This document shows, piece after piece, positions 18,914-27,552 of a stretch of 64,000 nucleotides of DNA. Source of the stretch: an uncultured Clostridia bacterium (GTDB taxonomy: Bacteria; Bacillota; Clostridia; Lachnospirales; Anaerotignaceae); the NCBI GenBank assembly GCA_910586765.1, contig CAJUJJ010000013.1, forward strand, positions 1 to 64,000, read 5' to 3'. The stretch's first letter is position 1. Each line of letters starts with the position of its first letter. The notes beneath the pieces were generated by a model that did no database searches, was not told where the DNA came from, and saw nothing but the letters and a program-made list of their open reading frames with translations. Both the position numbers and the translations under genes were made by a program.

Positions 18914-19909
18914 ATGTATACATTTGACGAAATAATAGGTAATGAACAAATGATAAAACAAATACAAAAATCTATATCTAAAAAACATATTTCTCACGCT
19001 TATATCATACACGGAGAAGCAGGTACTGGCAAAAAATTATTAGCAAACACCATTGCAAAAACAATGCAATGTGAAAAACAAGGCATTACGCCATGCAATG
19101 AATGTACTAGCTGTCGTACATTTGACAGCAAAAATCACACTGATGTATTTTATATAACAGCAGAAAAAAATAAAAACAGCATTAGTATAGAAGATATTAG
19201 GCAACAACTTATTAAAAATATGGAAATAAAACAATATAAATATCCTTACAAAATATTTATTGTAGATAAGGCAGATACTATGACCATTTCAGCACAAAAT
19301 GCCCTATTAAAAACATTAGAAGAACCACCTTATTATGGTATTATATTTCTTTTAGCGAATAATATAGATAAGTTTTTGCCTACTATATTGTCAAGATGTG
19401 TTGTAATGAAATTACGACTTGTTTCTACAGACAAAATAGAGCAATATCTTTTTGAGCATCATTTTGCAGAAAAAGAAAATGCGAGTGTTTTTGCAGAATA
19501 TGCACAGGGCAGCATTGGAAAAGCCATAGAAATAGCCACATCTGAAACATTCTCTGCTATGAGAGAGGATATTATACAAAAACTACTTTTACTTTCTAAA
19601 CAAAATGATGATTTATCAGAAGCAATTTTTATGGCGAAAGAATTAGAAATATATAAACAAAACCAGCAATTTTTAGATATTATGTATTTATGGTACAGAG
19701 ATTTATTAGCATATAGCAAATGCAATGATGAAAAATATATTATACAAAAAGACCAGAATAAAAATATCATTGCACAGTCCAAAAAACAAAATGAAACTGA
19801 TATTATAAAAAAAATAAATGCAGTTTGGCAGGCAAAACAGCAATTATCTGTCAACAGTAATTTTCAGCTCACTATGGAAGTGATGCTTATGAAATTAAAG
19901 GAGCGTTGA
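18914..19909 (+). CDS. holB: DNA polymerase III delta' subunit
   Basis: This is a clamp-loader subunit, 331 residues. The AAA+ P-loop is HGEAGTGKKLLA near 34-45. The zinc-binding cysteines follow in CEKQGITPCNECTSC (spacing 8-2-2). The sensor region ends in TILSRCVVMKL, the SRC arginine finger motif. The ATG follows AGGAGG. It is 20 bp behind darA and 5 bp before ricT. Confidence 0.93.
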   Translation: MYTFDEIIGNEQMIKQIQKSISKKHISHAYIIHGEAGTGKKLLANTIAKTMQCEKQGITPCNECTSCRTFDSKNHTDVFYITAEKNKNSISIEDIRQQLIKNMEIKQYKYPYKIFIVDKADTMTISAQNALLKTLEEPPYYGIIFLLANNIDKFLPTILSRCVVMKLRLVSTDKIEQYLFEHHFAEKENASVFAEYAQGSIGKAIEIATSETFSAMREDIIQKLLLLSKQNDDLSEAIFMAKELEIYKQNQQFLDIMYLWYRDLLAYSKCNDEKYIIQKDQNKNIIAQSKKQNETDIIKKINAVWQAKQQLSVNSNFQLTMEVMLMKLKER

Positions 19910-19914
19910 AATAA

Positions 19915-20778
19915 ATGATAGAAATTGTAGGAGTTCGTTTCAAAAAAGCGGGAAAAATGTACTATTTTGACCCAGATGGATTGGAAATGCCAAAAGGCAG
20001 CCATGTCATTGTAGAAACGGCTAGAGGAATAGAATGTGGTACAGTAATAAAAGAAAATACACTTGTACCAGATGAAAGTATTGTACAACCTCTAAAAAAG
20101 GTACAAAGACAAGCAACAGAAGAAGATTTATTAATAGAAGAAAAAAATAAAATAAGAGAAAAAGAAGCATTTGACATCTGTTTAGAAAAAATTGCACAGC
20201 ACGGATTAGATATGAAATTAATTGACGCAGAAATTACATTTGACCAAATAAAATTAATATTTTATTTTACATCTGATGGCAGAGTAGATTTTAGAGAATT
20301 AGTAAAAGAACTTGCTTCTATATTCAGAATGCGTATTGAATTGCGTCAAATAGGTGTTAGAGATGAGGCAAAAATGAGAAATGGCATAGGCATTTGTGGC
20401 AGACCTCTTTGTTGTGCCACATTTTTAGGAGATTTTCAGCCTGTTTCTATCAAAATGGCAAAAGAACAAAGTTTGTCATTAAATCCTACTAAAATATCTG
20501 GTATCTGTGGCAGATTGATGTGCTGTTTAAAATATGAAGAAGATATTTATGAAGAATTAAATAAAAATTTACCTAATGTGGGAGATATTATTACTACAGT
20601 AGATGGTACAGGAGAAATATTATCTACAAATGTACTAATGCAGACAGTAAAAGCGGCTGTCAGAAAAAAAGAAAATGACCCTCCTACCATTAACTTTTAC
20701 AGTTTAGACGAAATTACAGTATGCAAACAGAAAAAAGTGAAAAAAGTAAAAACTGTGGAGGAGCAGTATGAACAATGA
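19915..20778 (+). CDS. ricT: Regulatory iron-sulphur complex subunit RicT (PSP1 domain, YaaT)
   Basis: A 287-residue PSP1-domain protein. In Bacillus, RicT with RicA and RicF binds iron-sulphur clusters and helps RNase Y process mRNA and control sporulation and competence. The cysteine-rich core GICGRPLCCATFLGDF and SGICGRLMCCLKYEED lies between about 160 and 205. A basic C-terminal tail follows. The gene overlaps the start of trmN6 by 11 bp and is translationally close to holB. No ricA or ricF homologue is visible in this window. Confidence 0.93.
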   Translation: MIEIVGVRFKKAGKMYYFDPDGLEMPKGSHVIVETARGIECGTVIKENTLVPDESIVQPLKKVQRQATEEDLLIEEKNKIREKEAFDICLEKIAQHGLDMKLIDAEITFDQIKLIFYFTSDGRVDFRELVKELASIFRMRIELRQIGVRDEAKMRNGIGICGRPLCCATFLGDFQPVSIKMAKEQSLSLNPTKISGICGRLMCCLKYEEDIYEELNKNLPNVGDIITTVDGTGEILSTNVLMQTVKAAVRKKENDPPTINFYSLDEITVCKQKKVKKVKTVEEQYEQ

Positions 20779-21511
20779 TGTAGAAATCAAACAAGGGGAA
20801 AGAATAGATGACCTGCATAGAAATGGTTATTTAATAATACAAAATACCAAAATGTTTTGTTTTGGCATTGATGCGGTATTGCTTTCAGGTTTTGCTCAAG
20901 TCAAAAAAGGAGAAAATATGATTGACTTAGGCACAGGAACAGGTGTTATTCCTATATTATTAGAGGCAAAAACAAAAGGAAATCATTTTACAGGTATAGA
21001 AATACAAAAAGAAAGTGTGGAAATGGCAAGACGTAGTGTATTATTAAATGGCTTGCAAAAAAAAATAACTATTGATGAAGGAGATATCAAACAGGCTGCT
21101 TCTATTTATGGCAGTGCAGTATTTGATGTTGTTACTTCAAATCCGCCTTATATGAATAATGGTGGTGGTTTAAAAAATGACTATGCACCAAAAGCGATAG
21201 CACGACACGAATTATTGTGCAATTTAGAAGATGTCATTTATAATTCCTCTAAATTATTAAAAACAGGTGGCAGGTTTTATATGGTACATAAACCTCATAG
21301 ATTAGCAGATATTATTGCACTTATGAGACAATACCACTTAGAACCTAAAAGATTACGTTTTGTACATTCTTATGCAGATAAAGAGCCTTCACTACTTTTA
21401 ATAGAAGGTGCTAGAAATGGAAAGCCTATGATAAAAGTAGAAGCTCCTCTTGTCATTTATCAAAATGATGGCAGTTATACACAAGAAATCAAAAAAATAT
21501 ATTATGAATAA
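20768..21511 (+). CDS. trmN6: tRNA1(Val) (adenine37-N6)-methyltransferase-like (TrmN6 family)
   Basis: A 247-residue class I SAM methyltransferase. The SAM-binding motif I is MIDLGTGTGVIPILL near 52-66, and the catalytic NPPY motif is in TSNPPYMNNGG near 124-134, as in enzymes that methylate the N6 of adenine. Its place between ricT and rsmI is that of Bacillus YabB. The ATG follows GGAGGAG within ricT. Target specificity is inferred from the family. Confidence 0.88.
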   Translation: MNNDVEIKQGERIDDLHRNGYLIIQNTKMFCFGIDAVLLSGFAQVKKGENMIDLGTGTGVIPILLEAKTKGNHFTGIEIQKESVEMARRSVLLNGLQKKITIDEGDIKQAASIYGSAVFDVVTSNPPYMNNGGGLKNDYAPKAIARHELLCNLEDVIYNSSKLLKTGGRFYMVHKPHRLADIIALMRQYHLEPKRLRFVHSYADKEPSLLLIEGARNGKPMIKVEAPLVIYQNDGSYTQEIKKIYYE

Positions 21512-21534
21512 TACCTTTATATAAGGAGGGTAAA

Positions 21535-22380
21535 ATGTCTGGAACATTATATCTATGTGGCACACCCATAGGAAATTTAGATGATATTAGTATTAGAGTG
21601 CTTGATTTATTAAAAACAGTAGATATTATTGCAGCAGAGGACACTCGTCACACATTACATTTATTAAATCATTTTCAAATTAATACACCTATGACAAGTT
21701 ATCACGAACACAATAAACAAACAAAAGGCTTACAGCTTATTGAAAAATTACAGCAAGGCAGCAATATCGCACTGGTAACAGATGCAGGTATGCCTGGTAT
21801 TTCAGACCCTGGAGCAGATTTGGTAAAACTTTGTTATGAAAATGATATTAGTGTAACGGTAGTTCCTGGTGCATCAGCCTGCATTATCGCTCTGGTACTT
21901 TCTGGATTGGATAGTCGCCGCTTTGTATTTGAAGGTTTTTTACCTTCTGATAAAAAAGAGCGTTATATGATATTAAATTCATTGTCAAAGGAACATCGCA
22001 CAATACTATTATATGAAGCACCCCATAGATTACTACACACATTAAAAGAACTTTCAGAAATATTAGGACAATACAGAATAGCAGTCACTATGAAAGAATT
22101 AACCAAAAAATTTGAACAACGACGCAAAGACACCATACAAGGACACATTGATTATTATACACAAAATGCACCTAAAGGAGAATTTGTATTAGCAATAGAA
22201 GGGATTTCATTAACAGAGCAAAAAAAACAGCAACAACAAAATTACCAATCCATCACTATAGAAGAACATATGACACAATATTTATCAAAAGGCATTTCTG
22301 AAAAAGAAGCAATGAAACAGGTGGCAAAAGACAGAGGTGTTTCTAAAAGAGAAATATATGCTTATTATCATAAAAAATAA
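21535..22380 (+). CDS. rsmI: 16S rRNA (cytidine1402-2'-O)-methyltransferase
   Basis: A 281-residue SAM-dependent tetrapyrrole-methylase-fold enzyme that methylates C1402 of 16S rRNA. The N terminus has LCGTPIGNLDDIS and AAEDTRHTLHLL, then ALVTDAGMPGISDPG and VPGASACI. The family's C-terminal helix-turn-helix-like stretch (KEAMKQVAKDRGVSKREIY) is present. The ATG follows AAGGAGG. It is the next gene in the darA-holB-ricT-trmN6 run. Confidence 0.95.
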   Translation: MSGTLYLCGTPIGNLDDISIRVLDLLKTVDIIAAEDTRHTLHLLNHFQINTPMTSYHEHNKQTKGLQLIEKLQQGSNIALVTDAGMPGISDPGADLVKLCYENDISVTVVPGASACIIALVLSGLDSRRFVFEGFLPSDKKERYMILNSLSKEHRTILLYEAPHRLLHTLKELSEILGQYRIAVTMKELTKKFEQRRKDTIQGHIDYYTQNAPKGEFVLAIEGISLTEQKKQQQQNYQSITIEEHMTQYLSKGISEKEAMKQVAKDRGVSKREIYAYYHKK

Positions 22381-22392
22381 GGAGATAGTACA

Positions 22393-22890
22393 ATGGAAAA
22401 TGTAGAACAAAAAGTATATGAAATATTACAAGAATTAAATGTTGATTACATAAAATATGAACACGAGCCTTTATATACCATTGAGGCAGCGAAAGAATTA
22501 GACAAAAAAATGGGATTTTCGATTTGCAAAAACCTCTTTTTATCTTCAAGACATAAAACAGAATTTTTTTTACTTTTTATGGAAGGCAGCAAAAAATTTA
22601 ATACAGGTAAAGTATCCAAACAAGTAGGTGTTCCTCGTATGACATTTGCAGGAGAAGAACATATGTGGCAATACTTAAAAATTCACCCTGGTGCAGTAAG
22701 CCCTTTAGGACTTCTTTTTGATACAGATAAAAAAGTACAGTTTTTAATAGATGCTGATGTATTAAATATGGAAAAAATCGCAATGCACCCTTGTGTAAAT
22801 ACTGCTACAGTAGCACTTTATACAAATGACTTTATACAAAAAATATTACCTGCTTCTGGACATGATTATAAAGTGGTGACACTAGAATGA
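22393..22890 (+). CDS. YbaK/aminoacyl-tRNA deacylase-domain protein (ProX-like)
   Basis: A 165-residue single-domain member of the YbaK/ProRS-editing family that hydrolyses mischarged tRNA, in particular Ala-tRNA(Pro) in ProX relatives. The family signature includes YIKYEHEPLYTIEAA near 17-31, KNLFLSSRHK and HPGAVSPLGLLFD near 96-108. Specificity is inferred. The gene starts 12 bp after rsmI, behind AAGGAGATA, and overlaps the following decarboxylase-like gene by 4 bp (ATGA). Confidence 0.85.
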   Translation: MENVEQKVYEILQELNVDYIKYEHEPLYTIEAAKELDKKMGFSICKNLFLSSRHKTEFFLLFMEGSKKFNTGKVSKQVGVPRMTFAGEEHMWQYLKIHPGAVSPLGLLFDTDKKVQFLIDADVLNMEKIAMHPCVNTATVALYTNDFIQKILPASGHDYKVVTLE

Positions 22891-24281
22891 TGGAACTTTG
22901 GCAAGCATTAAAAAATCATTCACAACAACAATATTATCCTTTTCATATGCCTGGACATAAAGCAGGTAGATTAGGTGCTTTTACTGAAATACTTTCTCAA
23001 GATATTACCGAAATAACAGGTTTTGACAATCTTCATAAACCAGAAGGTATATTACTACAATCTCAAAAAAGATGTGCCAAATTATTTGGTGCAGAAGAAA
23101 GTTTTTTTTTGGTAAATGGTTCTACAAGTGGTATATTGTCAGCAATACTTTCTGTTTGTAATACAGAAGATGAAATTGTTGTTGCAAGAAATTGTCATAA
23201 AAGTGTTTACAGTGCTTTGGTGCTTTCAGGAGCAAAACCGATATATATATTACCCCAAAGTATAGAAAATGCTGATTTTTTAGGAAGTATTACACTAGAA
23301 CAAATACAAAAAGCAGTTACAAAAAATACTAAAGCAGTAATATTAACAAGTCCTACCTATGAGGGCATTACATCAAATATTTCAGAAATCAGTGATTTTT
23401 TACACAATAAAAATATATTGCTTATTGTAGATGAAGCACATGGAAGTCATATGAAATTTCATCACTTTTTTCCTAAAACAGCATTAGAGCAAAATGCAGA
23501 TATTGTAATACAAAGTTTACACAAAACATTACCTTGTCCTACACAAACGGCTGTACTACATATACAAGGCAATAGAGTAAATAGAAATAGGCTGAAACAA
23601 TGTCTTTCTATGGTACAAACTTCCAGCCCCTCTTATTTGTTTTTATCTGCTATAGATTATTGCTGTCATTGGCTTGAAAAAGAAGCAAAAAATGATTTTG
23701 AATGTTATGTAAAAAATCTAATATGGTTTTATGAACAATCTAAAAATTGGAAACATATTGTATTATTAAATGAAGCAGGCTATTGTAGAGATAAATCAAA
23801 ATTGATACTGCAATTACCTCAAATGCAGATGACAGGTATACAATTAAATGATATACTAATAAAAAGGTATCATTTAATATTAGAAATGGGTTATTTGTCT
23901 TATGCAATCGCTATGACAAGTCCTGCGGATACAATACAGGGATTTGATATGTTGTCAAAAGTAATTACACAAATTGATACTGAAATTTGTGATGCTACTA
24001 ATATGACACCATTTCCTAAAATACAAAATACATTACCTATATTAAAATATTGCCCTAGACAGGCATTTTTTGCAGAAAAAAAGCAAATTCCCTTTTCCCA
24101 AAGTGAAGGGAATATCTGTGGAGAATTTGTTATTCCTTATCCTCCAGGTATTCCTCTTTTAGCACCAGGAGAAGTTATTACAAAACAAATTATACAGCAA
24201 ATTACTGTATTACAAAAAGCAAATATTCCATTAGTAGGCTGTCATAACAACACTTTAAATACTATAGAAGTGATAAGTTAA
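22887..24281 (+). CDS. PLP-dependent Orn/Lys/Arg decarboxylase family protein
   Basis: A 464-residue fold-type I PLP enzyme. The family start FHMPGHKAGR is at 19-28. The aspartate motif VDEAHGSH lies at 181-188 and the Schiff-base lysine is K213 in SLHKTLPCPTQTA. A C-terminal decarboxylase domain carries GEFVIPYPPGIPLLAPGE. In Clostridia such genes are often next to tmk-holB blocks, as here. Which basic amino acid is used cannot be read. Two successive ATG codons begin the gene; either may be used. Confidence 0.87.
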   Translation: MMELWQALKNHSQQQYYPFHMPGHKAGRLGAFTEILSQDITEITGFDNLHKPEGILLQSQKRCAKLFGAEESFFLVNGSTSGILSAILSVCNTEDEIVVARNCHKSVYSALVLSGAKPIYILPQSIENADFLGSITLEQIQKAVTKNTKAVILTSPTYEGITSNISEISDFLHNKNILLIVDEAHGSHMKFHHFFPKTALEQNADIVIQSLHKTLPCPTQTAVLHIQGNRVNRNRLKQCLSMVQTSSPSYLFLSAIDYCCHWLEKEAKNDFECYVKNLIWFYEQSKNWKHIVLLNEAGYCRDKSKLILQLPQMQMTGIQLNDILIKRYHLILEMGYLSYAIAMTSPADTIQGFDMLSKVITQIDTEICDATNMTPFPKIQNTLPILKYCPRQAFFAEKKQIPFSQSEGNICGEFVIPYPPGIPLLAPGEVITKQIIQQITVLQKANIPLVGCHNNTLNTIEVIS

Positions 24282-24298
24282 AAAGGAAGTGAAGCAAT

Positions 24299-24688
24299 AT
24301 GAAAAATTTATTAGATACATTAACAATACAAGACTGGATATTGACAGCAATTATTGCTTATTTTGTTACACGTATACTATTACGTATTAGTAATTTTAAA
24401 AAAGGCATTAAAAATATAAAACAACGTCAAATGATTTCAATGGATTATAAAATAGTAGATTTAGAAAAATTGATGGCAAAATGCCATGAATTATTTCCTA
24501 TTGATACAGTTTATTTTAATGGCAAAGCATTTCATAGTGGTATGCGTGTCAGAATTACAACAATACAGAAAAAAGTGATTGAGGGAGAAATTATAGGCAA
24601 AAGTAAAATGGATTTATTGTGTATTAAAACACAAAATCAAATTATTGCTCACGATATAGATAAAATTGAACAAATGGAACAACTATAA
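24299..24688 (+). CDS. Small membrane protein of unknown function
   Basis: A 129-residue protein that I do not recognise. One hydrophobic segment lies near the N terminus (WILTAIIAYFVTRILL, about 13-28), then a basic stretch, so the C-terminal 90 residues probably face the cytoplasm. That part has beta-strand-like alternation (GMRVRITTIQKKVIEGEIIG) that could be a small barrel. The ATG follows AAGGAAGTG. It is the last gene of the darA-to-decarboxylase run, with a terminator immediately after. Confidence 0.7.
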   Translation: MKNLLDTLTIQDWILTAIIAYFVTRILLRISNFKKGIKNIKQRQMISMDYKIVDLEKLMAKCHELFPIDTVYFNGKAFHSGMRVRITTIQKKVIEGEIIGKSKMDLLCIKTQNQIIAHDIDKIEQMEQL

Positions 24689-24716
24689 AAAGGGTATATT
24701 GTATACCCTTTTTATT
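24689..24716. terminator. Bidirectional terminator between convergent genes
   Basis: AAAGGGTATA (24689-24698) and TATACCCTTT (24702-24711) form a 10-bp stem with a 3-base loop. T-rich tracts lie on both sides. Confidence 0.8.
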
Positions 24717-24727
24717 TGCTAGTTATT

Positions 24728-25429
24728 TTATGCCATCATCTCAATCATTTTTTCTAATAATTCGCTGGAATTTGCAGAAGCAATTTTTACAAACTGTTCA
24801 TAAGCAATATGTGCTTTATCTTCTGCATCATCTGATATAGAACGTATAATAACAAAAGGAATTTGATTGAGATAACAAGCATGAGCAATAGCTGCTCCTT
24901 CCATTTCAGCACAATATCCTTGTACAGTATCCCATATTTTTTGTTTTCCTTGTGGTGTACTTATAAATTGGTCGCCACTGGCAATTCTTCCTAAAAATAT
25001 TTTTGCTTTTGATGTCAATGCCATACTACATTTTTGTGCCAATTCTATCAATGTTTTATCTGCTTTGAAATAACTTTCCTCCATACGTGGAATAATACCA
25101 ACAGGGTCACCAAAAACAGATGTATCCATATCGTGTTGTACAGCATCTTTTGAAATCACAATATCTCCTATAGACAACTCTTTATAAACAGCTCCTGCTA
25201 CACCTACATTAATGACACAATCTACAGCAAAACGGTCAATTAATATTTGTGTACAAAGTGCAGCGTTTACTTTGCCTATACCACTTTTAACGAATACTAC
25301 TTTTTTATCATGTAACATACCTTTATAAAATGTTAAACCAATGATTTGTTCTGTATCTGTAATAATAGCTTTTTGTTGTAATAATGCAATTTCTTCTTCC
25401 ATTGCACCAATAATACCAATATTTTGCAA
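24728..25429 (-). CDS. mtnN: 5'-methylthioadenosine/S-adenosylhomocysteine nucleosidase
   Basis: A 233-residue enzyme that cleaves MTA and SAH to adenine and the thioribose or ribose homocysteine, feeding methionine salvage and AI-2 synthesis. The N-terminal IGIIGAMEEEIALL includes the catalytic glutamate E12. GVAGAVYKELSIGDIVI and EMEGAAIAHACY are nucleoside phosphorylase-family motifs, and the catalytic aspartate lies in SISDDAEDKA. The start is TTG at 25429, with GAGGAG upstream. The gene is monocistronic. Confidence 0.95.
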   Translation of the reverse strand: MQNIGIIGAMEEEIALLQQKAIITDTEQIIGLTFYKGMLHDKKVVFVKSGIGKVNAALCTQILIDRFAVDCVINVGVAGAVYKELSIGDIVISKDAVQHDMDTSVFGDPVGIIPRMEESYFKADKTLIELAQKCSMALTSKAKIFLGRIASGDQFISTPQGKQKIWDTVQGYCAEMEGAAIAHACYLNQIPFVIIRSISDDAEDKAHIAYEQFVKIASANSSELLEKMIEMMA

Positions 25430-25559
25430 TTTTATTCTCCTCTCATATGTGATAAAAATATATTAAAAACTTCTTTATTTTAACATATATTTATGCTACC
25501 ATACAATACATAAAACTTATTATATAAAGAAATAAAACAATATAGGGAGGATATTTTAA

Positions 25560-26039
25560 ATGCAAAATATAATCTGTTTTCATAATCCCGATGAAATAAA
25601 TGGTTACTTGAGTAATTGGTTTTTGTCAGATTTTAAAAAAGATGATGTTTTATTTTCTTCTATGGAGCAATATATGATGTATCAAAAAGCTAAATTATTT
25701 CAAGACAATGGTGTTGCTTCAAAAATATTAAATACATCAGATGCGGGCAAAATAAAAGCATTAGGACGTTCTGTCAAAAATTACAATGATATTATTTGGA
25801 ATGGTGTAAGACAAATTATTGTTTATGAGGGACTGTTTGAAAAATTTCGTCAAAATGAGGAACTCAAAAAAAAATTAATTGAAACAGAAAATGCTGTTTT
25901 AGCAGAATGTGCTGTACAAGACAAAATTTGGGGTATTGGACTATCTATGAAAAATGAAAATCGTTTTGATATGACACAATGGAAAGGTCAAAATCTGTTA
26001 GGCTTTTCTATTATGACAGTAAGAAAAGCATTGTCATAA
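25560..26039 (+). CDS. NADAR family N-glycosidase-like protein (YbiA-type)
   Basis: A 159-residue NADAR-superfamily protein. It shows the typical LSNWF near residue 17, FSSMEQYMMYQKAKLF, LGRSVKNY and KIWGIGLSM blocks. YbiA relatives hydrolyse early riboflavin-pathway intermediates and others act on ADP-ribose-linked bases; the substrate here is unknown. The ATG follows AGGGAGG. It is a single gene between mtnN and the amidotransferase. No neighbouring macrodomain, sirtuin or other NAD-related gene was seen. Confidence 0.85.
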   Translation: MQNIICFHNPDEINGYLSNWFLSDFKKDDVLFSSMEQYMMYQKAKLFQDNGVASKILNTSDAGKIKALGRSVKNYNDIIWNGVRQIIVYEGLFEKFRQNEELKKKLIETENAVLAECAVQDKIWGIGLSMKNENRFDMTQWKGQNLLGFSIMTVRKALS

Positions 26040-26109
26040 TTTTGGTAAAAGTGATAAATATTCCTTTTTCAGCGTATGTATAAAATCATAACAAAAAGGG
26101 GGAAACCAT

Positions 26110-26814
26110 ATGAAACCAATTATAGCTATTACACCAGATTATAGTTATGAATTACAAAAATACACACTATCTCAACAATATATTGATGCAGTCAAAAAAG
26201 CTGGAGGCTATCCTATTACTATATTTGATACAAACGACTTTTGCGATAGTATAGATGGTATTCTATTCACAGGTGGAGGAGATGTAAACCCTCTTTTATT
26301 TGGGGAGCAACCCATTATTGATAATGGCGAAATTTGTCCTATGAGAGATGATTTTGAATTCAAATTATGTCAATGGGGATTTTATAAAAAATTACCTATG
26401 TTAGGCATTTGCAGAGGTATGCAAATTTTTTGTTTATGTAATGGCGGCAGTATTTATCAAGACATTTATACACAAACAAATACCAATATAAAACATATTC
26501 AAAAAGCCCCTCGTTTTGAAGCCACACATACTATAGATATTACAGAAAATAGTATATTACACCATATTGCTCAGCAAAAAAGCTGTACAGTAAATTCATT
26601 TCATCATCAAGCTGTAAAACAAGCAGGAAATGATTTTATTGTTTCAGCAAAAAGTAAAGATGGTTTGATTGAAGCAATAGAACATAAAACATTGCCTTTT
26701 GTCATAGGAGTACAATGGCACCCTGAAGCTATGACACAATGTACTATACAACAAAAATTATTCCAAGCATTAATACAACAAGCAACAAAAACAAATAGGA
26801 ACATATCAAATTAA
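26110..26814 (+). CDS. Class I glutamine amidotransferase-like, peptidase C26 (gamma-glutamyl-GABA hydrolase family)
   Basis: A 234-residue class I glutaminase-fold protein. The nucleophile cysteine C101 lies in LGICRGMQI, and the catalytic histidine and glutamate follow in GVQWHPEAM. PuuD-type enzymes of this family hydrolyse gamma-glutamyl-GABA in putrescine breakdown, but no other putrescine gene is nearby, so the substrate is open. The ATG follows AAAGGGGG. A terminator follows at 26818-26843. Confidence 0.88.
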   Translation: MKPIIAITPDYSYELQKYTLSQQYIDAVKKAGGYPITIFDTNDFCDSIDGILFTGGGDVNPLLFGEQPIIDNGEICPMRDDFEFKLCQWGFYKKLPMLGICRGMQIFCLCNGGSIYQDIYTQTNTNIKHIQKAPRFEATHTIDITENSILHHIAQQKSCTVNSFHHQAVKQAGNDFIVSAKSKDGLIEAIEHKTLPFVIGVQWHPEAMTQCTIQQKLFQALIQQATKTNRNISN

Positions 26815-26817
26815 ATA

Positions 26818-26843
26818 AAAAGCCCTATTCTATGTAGGGCTTT
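26818..26843. terminator. Bidirectional terminator
   Basis: AAAGCCCTA (26819-26827) and TAGGGCTTT (26835-26843) form a stem between the convergent amidotransferase and coiled-coil genes, with A-rich and T-rich flanks. Confidence 0.8.
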
Positions 26844-26850
26844 CATTTTA

Positions 26851-27315
26851 TTATCTAGCTTCTTTTAAAAGATTAATGTCATATGTGTGTGATATTAATG
26901 TTTTATCAACAGCGTTGTTTTTTAATTTTAATGATGTTATTTCTTTGCTTACATCATCAATTTTACTTTTTACTTCTTGTACATCTGTTTTTACTTCTTG
27001 TATTTCAGCTTTTAATTCTGTTCGTACTTCTTGTATTTCAGCTTTTAATTCTGTTTTTACTTCTTGTATTTCGGTTTTTAATTCTGTTCGTACTTCTTGT
27101 ATTTCGGCTTTTAATTCTGTTCGTACTTCTTGTATTTCGGCTTTTAGTTCTGCTTGTACGTTGTCTATTTTGCTGCTTAAAATATTATGGCTATCTCTTA
27201 TGATACTAATAGCTTCTTTCATGCTGTTATTCACTTCTTCTTTCACAGCAACTTTAATTTCTTTTCTCATCTCCTCTATCAGCACTTTGCTAAGTTCTTT
27301 TAATTCGTCCGTCAT
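26851..27315 (-). CDS. Coiled-coil protein with 11-residue tandem repeats
   Basis: A 154-residue, highly charged protein that I do not recognise as a named family. It is almost entirely predicted coiled coil. Five near-identical 11-residue units of the type ELKAEIQEVRT occupy the middle (encoded by 26986-27150), a hendecad periodicity. The start ATG 27315 is preceded by AAAGGA at 9 bp; the in-frame TTG at 27324 sits on that site. There is no signal peptide or membrane segment. Its function is unknown; it resembles the small repeat proteins seen in phage and surface-coil families. Confidence 0.75.
   Translation of the reverse strand: MTDELKELSKVLIEEMRKEIKVAVKEEVNNSMKEAISIIRDSHNILSSKIDNVQAELKAEIQEVRTELKAEIQEVRTELKTEIQEVKTELKAEIQEVRTELKAEIQEVKTDVQEVKSKIDDVSKEITSLKLKNNAVDKTLISHTYDINLLKEAR
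26986..27150 (-). repeat. 33-bp in-frame tandem repeat, five copies
   Basis: Five 33-bp units encode 11 residues each. The copies differ at a few positions (A/T and R/K codons, one A/G wobble). The frame is preserved, so copy-number change would lengthen or shorten the coil without a frameshift. Confidence 0.85.
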
Positions 27316-27393
27316 ATAAATCAATCCTTTCTTTTTTTATTATACCATATTTTTTTGTCGCTCGGTACAATAATATATTTGTATATTTTTATC

Positions 27394-27422
27394 TTGCGTA
27401 TGATTTCACAATCATATATAAT
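27394..27422 (+). promoter_or_regulatory. Promoter of the mscS operon
   Basis: The -35 is TTGCGT (27394-27399) and the -10 is TATAAT (27417-27422), with a 17-bp spacer. The predicted start of transcription is near 27429. Confidence 0.7.
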
Positions 27423-27435
27423 AAGCGTGATTGAT

Positions 27436-27552
27436 ATGGCAATAACAGCAGAATATAAAAACCAATCGTTAAAAAAAGGAAAAAGTTTAAATGTTTTTAC
27501 AAATCGCATTATTAATGAAGTATTAGAAAGGAAAGGGAAATCATTTGAATGA
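27436..27552 (+). CDS. Possible leader ORF, weakly supported
   Basis: A 38-codon frame beginning with ATG 27436 and ending in TGA 27552, which overlaps the first codons of the mscS gene. There is no convincing ribosome-binding site, and the ATG is only about 7 nt past the predicted transcription start, so it would be nearly leaderless. The peptide is basic (it contains KNQSLKKGKSLNVF). It matches no family I recognise and could be incidental. Confidence 0.25.
   Translation: MAITAEYKNQSLKKGKSLNVFTNRIINEVLERKGKSFE

Noticed and set aside
26110..26814. Assignment of the C26 amidotransferase to putrescine catabolism
   Set aside because: No other putrescine pathway gene is nearby, so the substrate is left open.
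26876..27319. Plus-strand frames opposite the coiled-coil gene
   Set aside because: They arise because the tandem repeats are open in several frames; codon and ribosome-binding evidence favour the minus-strand gene.
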